Origin: an uncultured Synergistaceae bacterium
GTDB lineage: Bacteria > Synergistota > Synergistia > Synergistales > Aminobacteriaceae
DNA: 6,305 bases
NCBI GenBank assembly: GCA_937870605.1
Contig: CALMZW010000409.1
Location: 1 to 6,305 of the forward strand
Reading direction: 5' to 3'
A model generated the notes under the pieces. It made no database searches and had not been told where the DNA came from. It saw only the letters and a list, made by a program, of their open reading frames with translations. The translations under genes and the position numbers were made by a program. Of the stretch, positions 5,935 through 6,305 are shown one piece after another (the stretch's first letter is position 1; every line of letters begins with the position of its first letter).

Positions 5935-6305
5935 GTGGAACATATCGACTCGACAATTTTGTACGATCAGGGAGGGCACAAATTCCTGTTCCTCGGATGG
6001 GAGGAACAGGAGGAGGAGACGGCGGTCCAGACGAACCAGTACGTCATCACGTCGGGCGACGAGGTCATGCTTCTCGATCCGGGCGGAGCGCACGTCTTCC
6101 CGCGCGTTTTGGCGAACGTCGCGGAGATCGTGGATCTCCGGAAGATCCGCCATATCTTCTATTCGCACCAGGACCCGGACGTCTCGTCCGGCATCACGCT
6201 CTGGCTGTCGATGGCGGAGCGCGCGACGGTCCATATCTCCGGGCTGTGGGTCCGCTTCCTGCCGCACTTCGGAATATACGACACGAAACGGATCGCCGCG
6301 ATCCC
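5935..6305 (+). CDS. ODP-family metallo-beta-lactamase-fold di-iron protein (flavodiiron-like), 5' part only
   Basis: The frame is open from GTG 5935 to the window edge, giving 123 residues of a longer protein. After a short N-terminal arm it shows the MBL-fold opening: QTNQYVITSGDEVMLLDPGG (about 36-55), then IRHIFYSHQDPDVSSG with H78, D80 and D82, an HISGLW segment around H100, and RFLPHFG with H111. The HxDxD pattern aligns with the HxExDH metal motif of flavodiiron proteins, but the final His is Val83. This fits the ODP branch (oxygen-binding di-iron proteins), members of which bind a di-iron centre and in spirochaetes serve as oxygen/iron sensors for chemotaxis rather than as reductases. 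The remaining ligands lie beyond the edge, and whether a flavodoxin or signalling domain follows cannot be seen. It lies 34 nt after the GGDEF-EAL gene with no terminator between them, so it is probably co-transcribed. I infer a redox or oxygen role linked to c-di-GMP turnover. A plain MBL-fold hydrolase is the alternative. Confidence 0.8.
   Translation, partial: MEHIDSTILYDQGGHKFLFLGWEEQEEETAVQTNQYVITSGDEVMLLDPGGAHVFPRVLANVAEIVDLRKIRHIFYSHQDPDVSSGITLWLSMAERATVHISGLWVRFLPHFGIYDTKRIAAI

Overview
This is a GC-rich bacterial stretch (by eye well above 60% G+C, strong G/C preference at third codon positions) with dense, short-gap gene packing. It holds four complete protein genes and the 5' part of a fifth. 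No tRNA, rRNA, CRISPR array, insertion sequence or phage gene was seen. The organism cannot be named from this window. A type II mannose-1-phosphate guanylyltransferase, a UgtP/MGDG-synthase-like lipid glycosyltransferase, c-di-GMP signalling and an ODP-family di-iron protein together suit a free-living, redox-responsive bacterium that makes surface polysaccharide or glycolipid. That is inference only.

Layout: (1) Positions about 101-673 (+) encode a small three-helix membrane protein of unknown function; its frame is open to the left edge, so the true start is uncertain. (2) Positions 674-742 are a short convergent gap with one GC-rich hairpin. (3) Positions 743-2149 (-) encode a bifunctional mannose-1-phosphate guanylyltransferase/mannose-6-phosphate isomerase (manC type), which supplies GDP-mannose. 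(4) Positions 2150-2286 are a divergent control region with a perfect TATAAT box facing right and a TAGAAT box facing left. (5) Positions 2287 to the right edge form a likely operon on the + strand: a GT28/MGDG-synthase-like glycosyltransferase (2287-3408), a PAS-PAS-PAS-GGDEF-EAL signalling protein whose start overlaps the previous stop (3408-5900), and, 34 nt further on, an ODP/flavodiiron-like metallo-beta-lactamase-fold protein (5935 to beyond 6305).

How they may work together: the divergent pair handles sugar-nucleotide supply (manC) and membrane glycosyl transfer. The signalling protein has a complete set of EAL phosphodiesterase residues but an altered GGDDF site and no RxxD inhibitory site, so it probably degrades c-di-GMP under PAS-domain control. 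The following gene encodes a relative of oxygen/iron-sensing di-iron proteins, which suggests an oxygen or redox cue feeding c-di-GMP turnover and perhaps envelope glycan or glycolipid synthesis. The most interesting point is this three-gene arrangement of lipid glycosyltransferase, c-di-GMP enzyme and ODP-like protein. The link between them is inferred from gene order and translational coupling, not shown.
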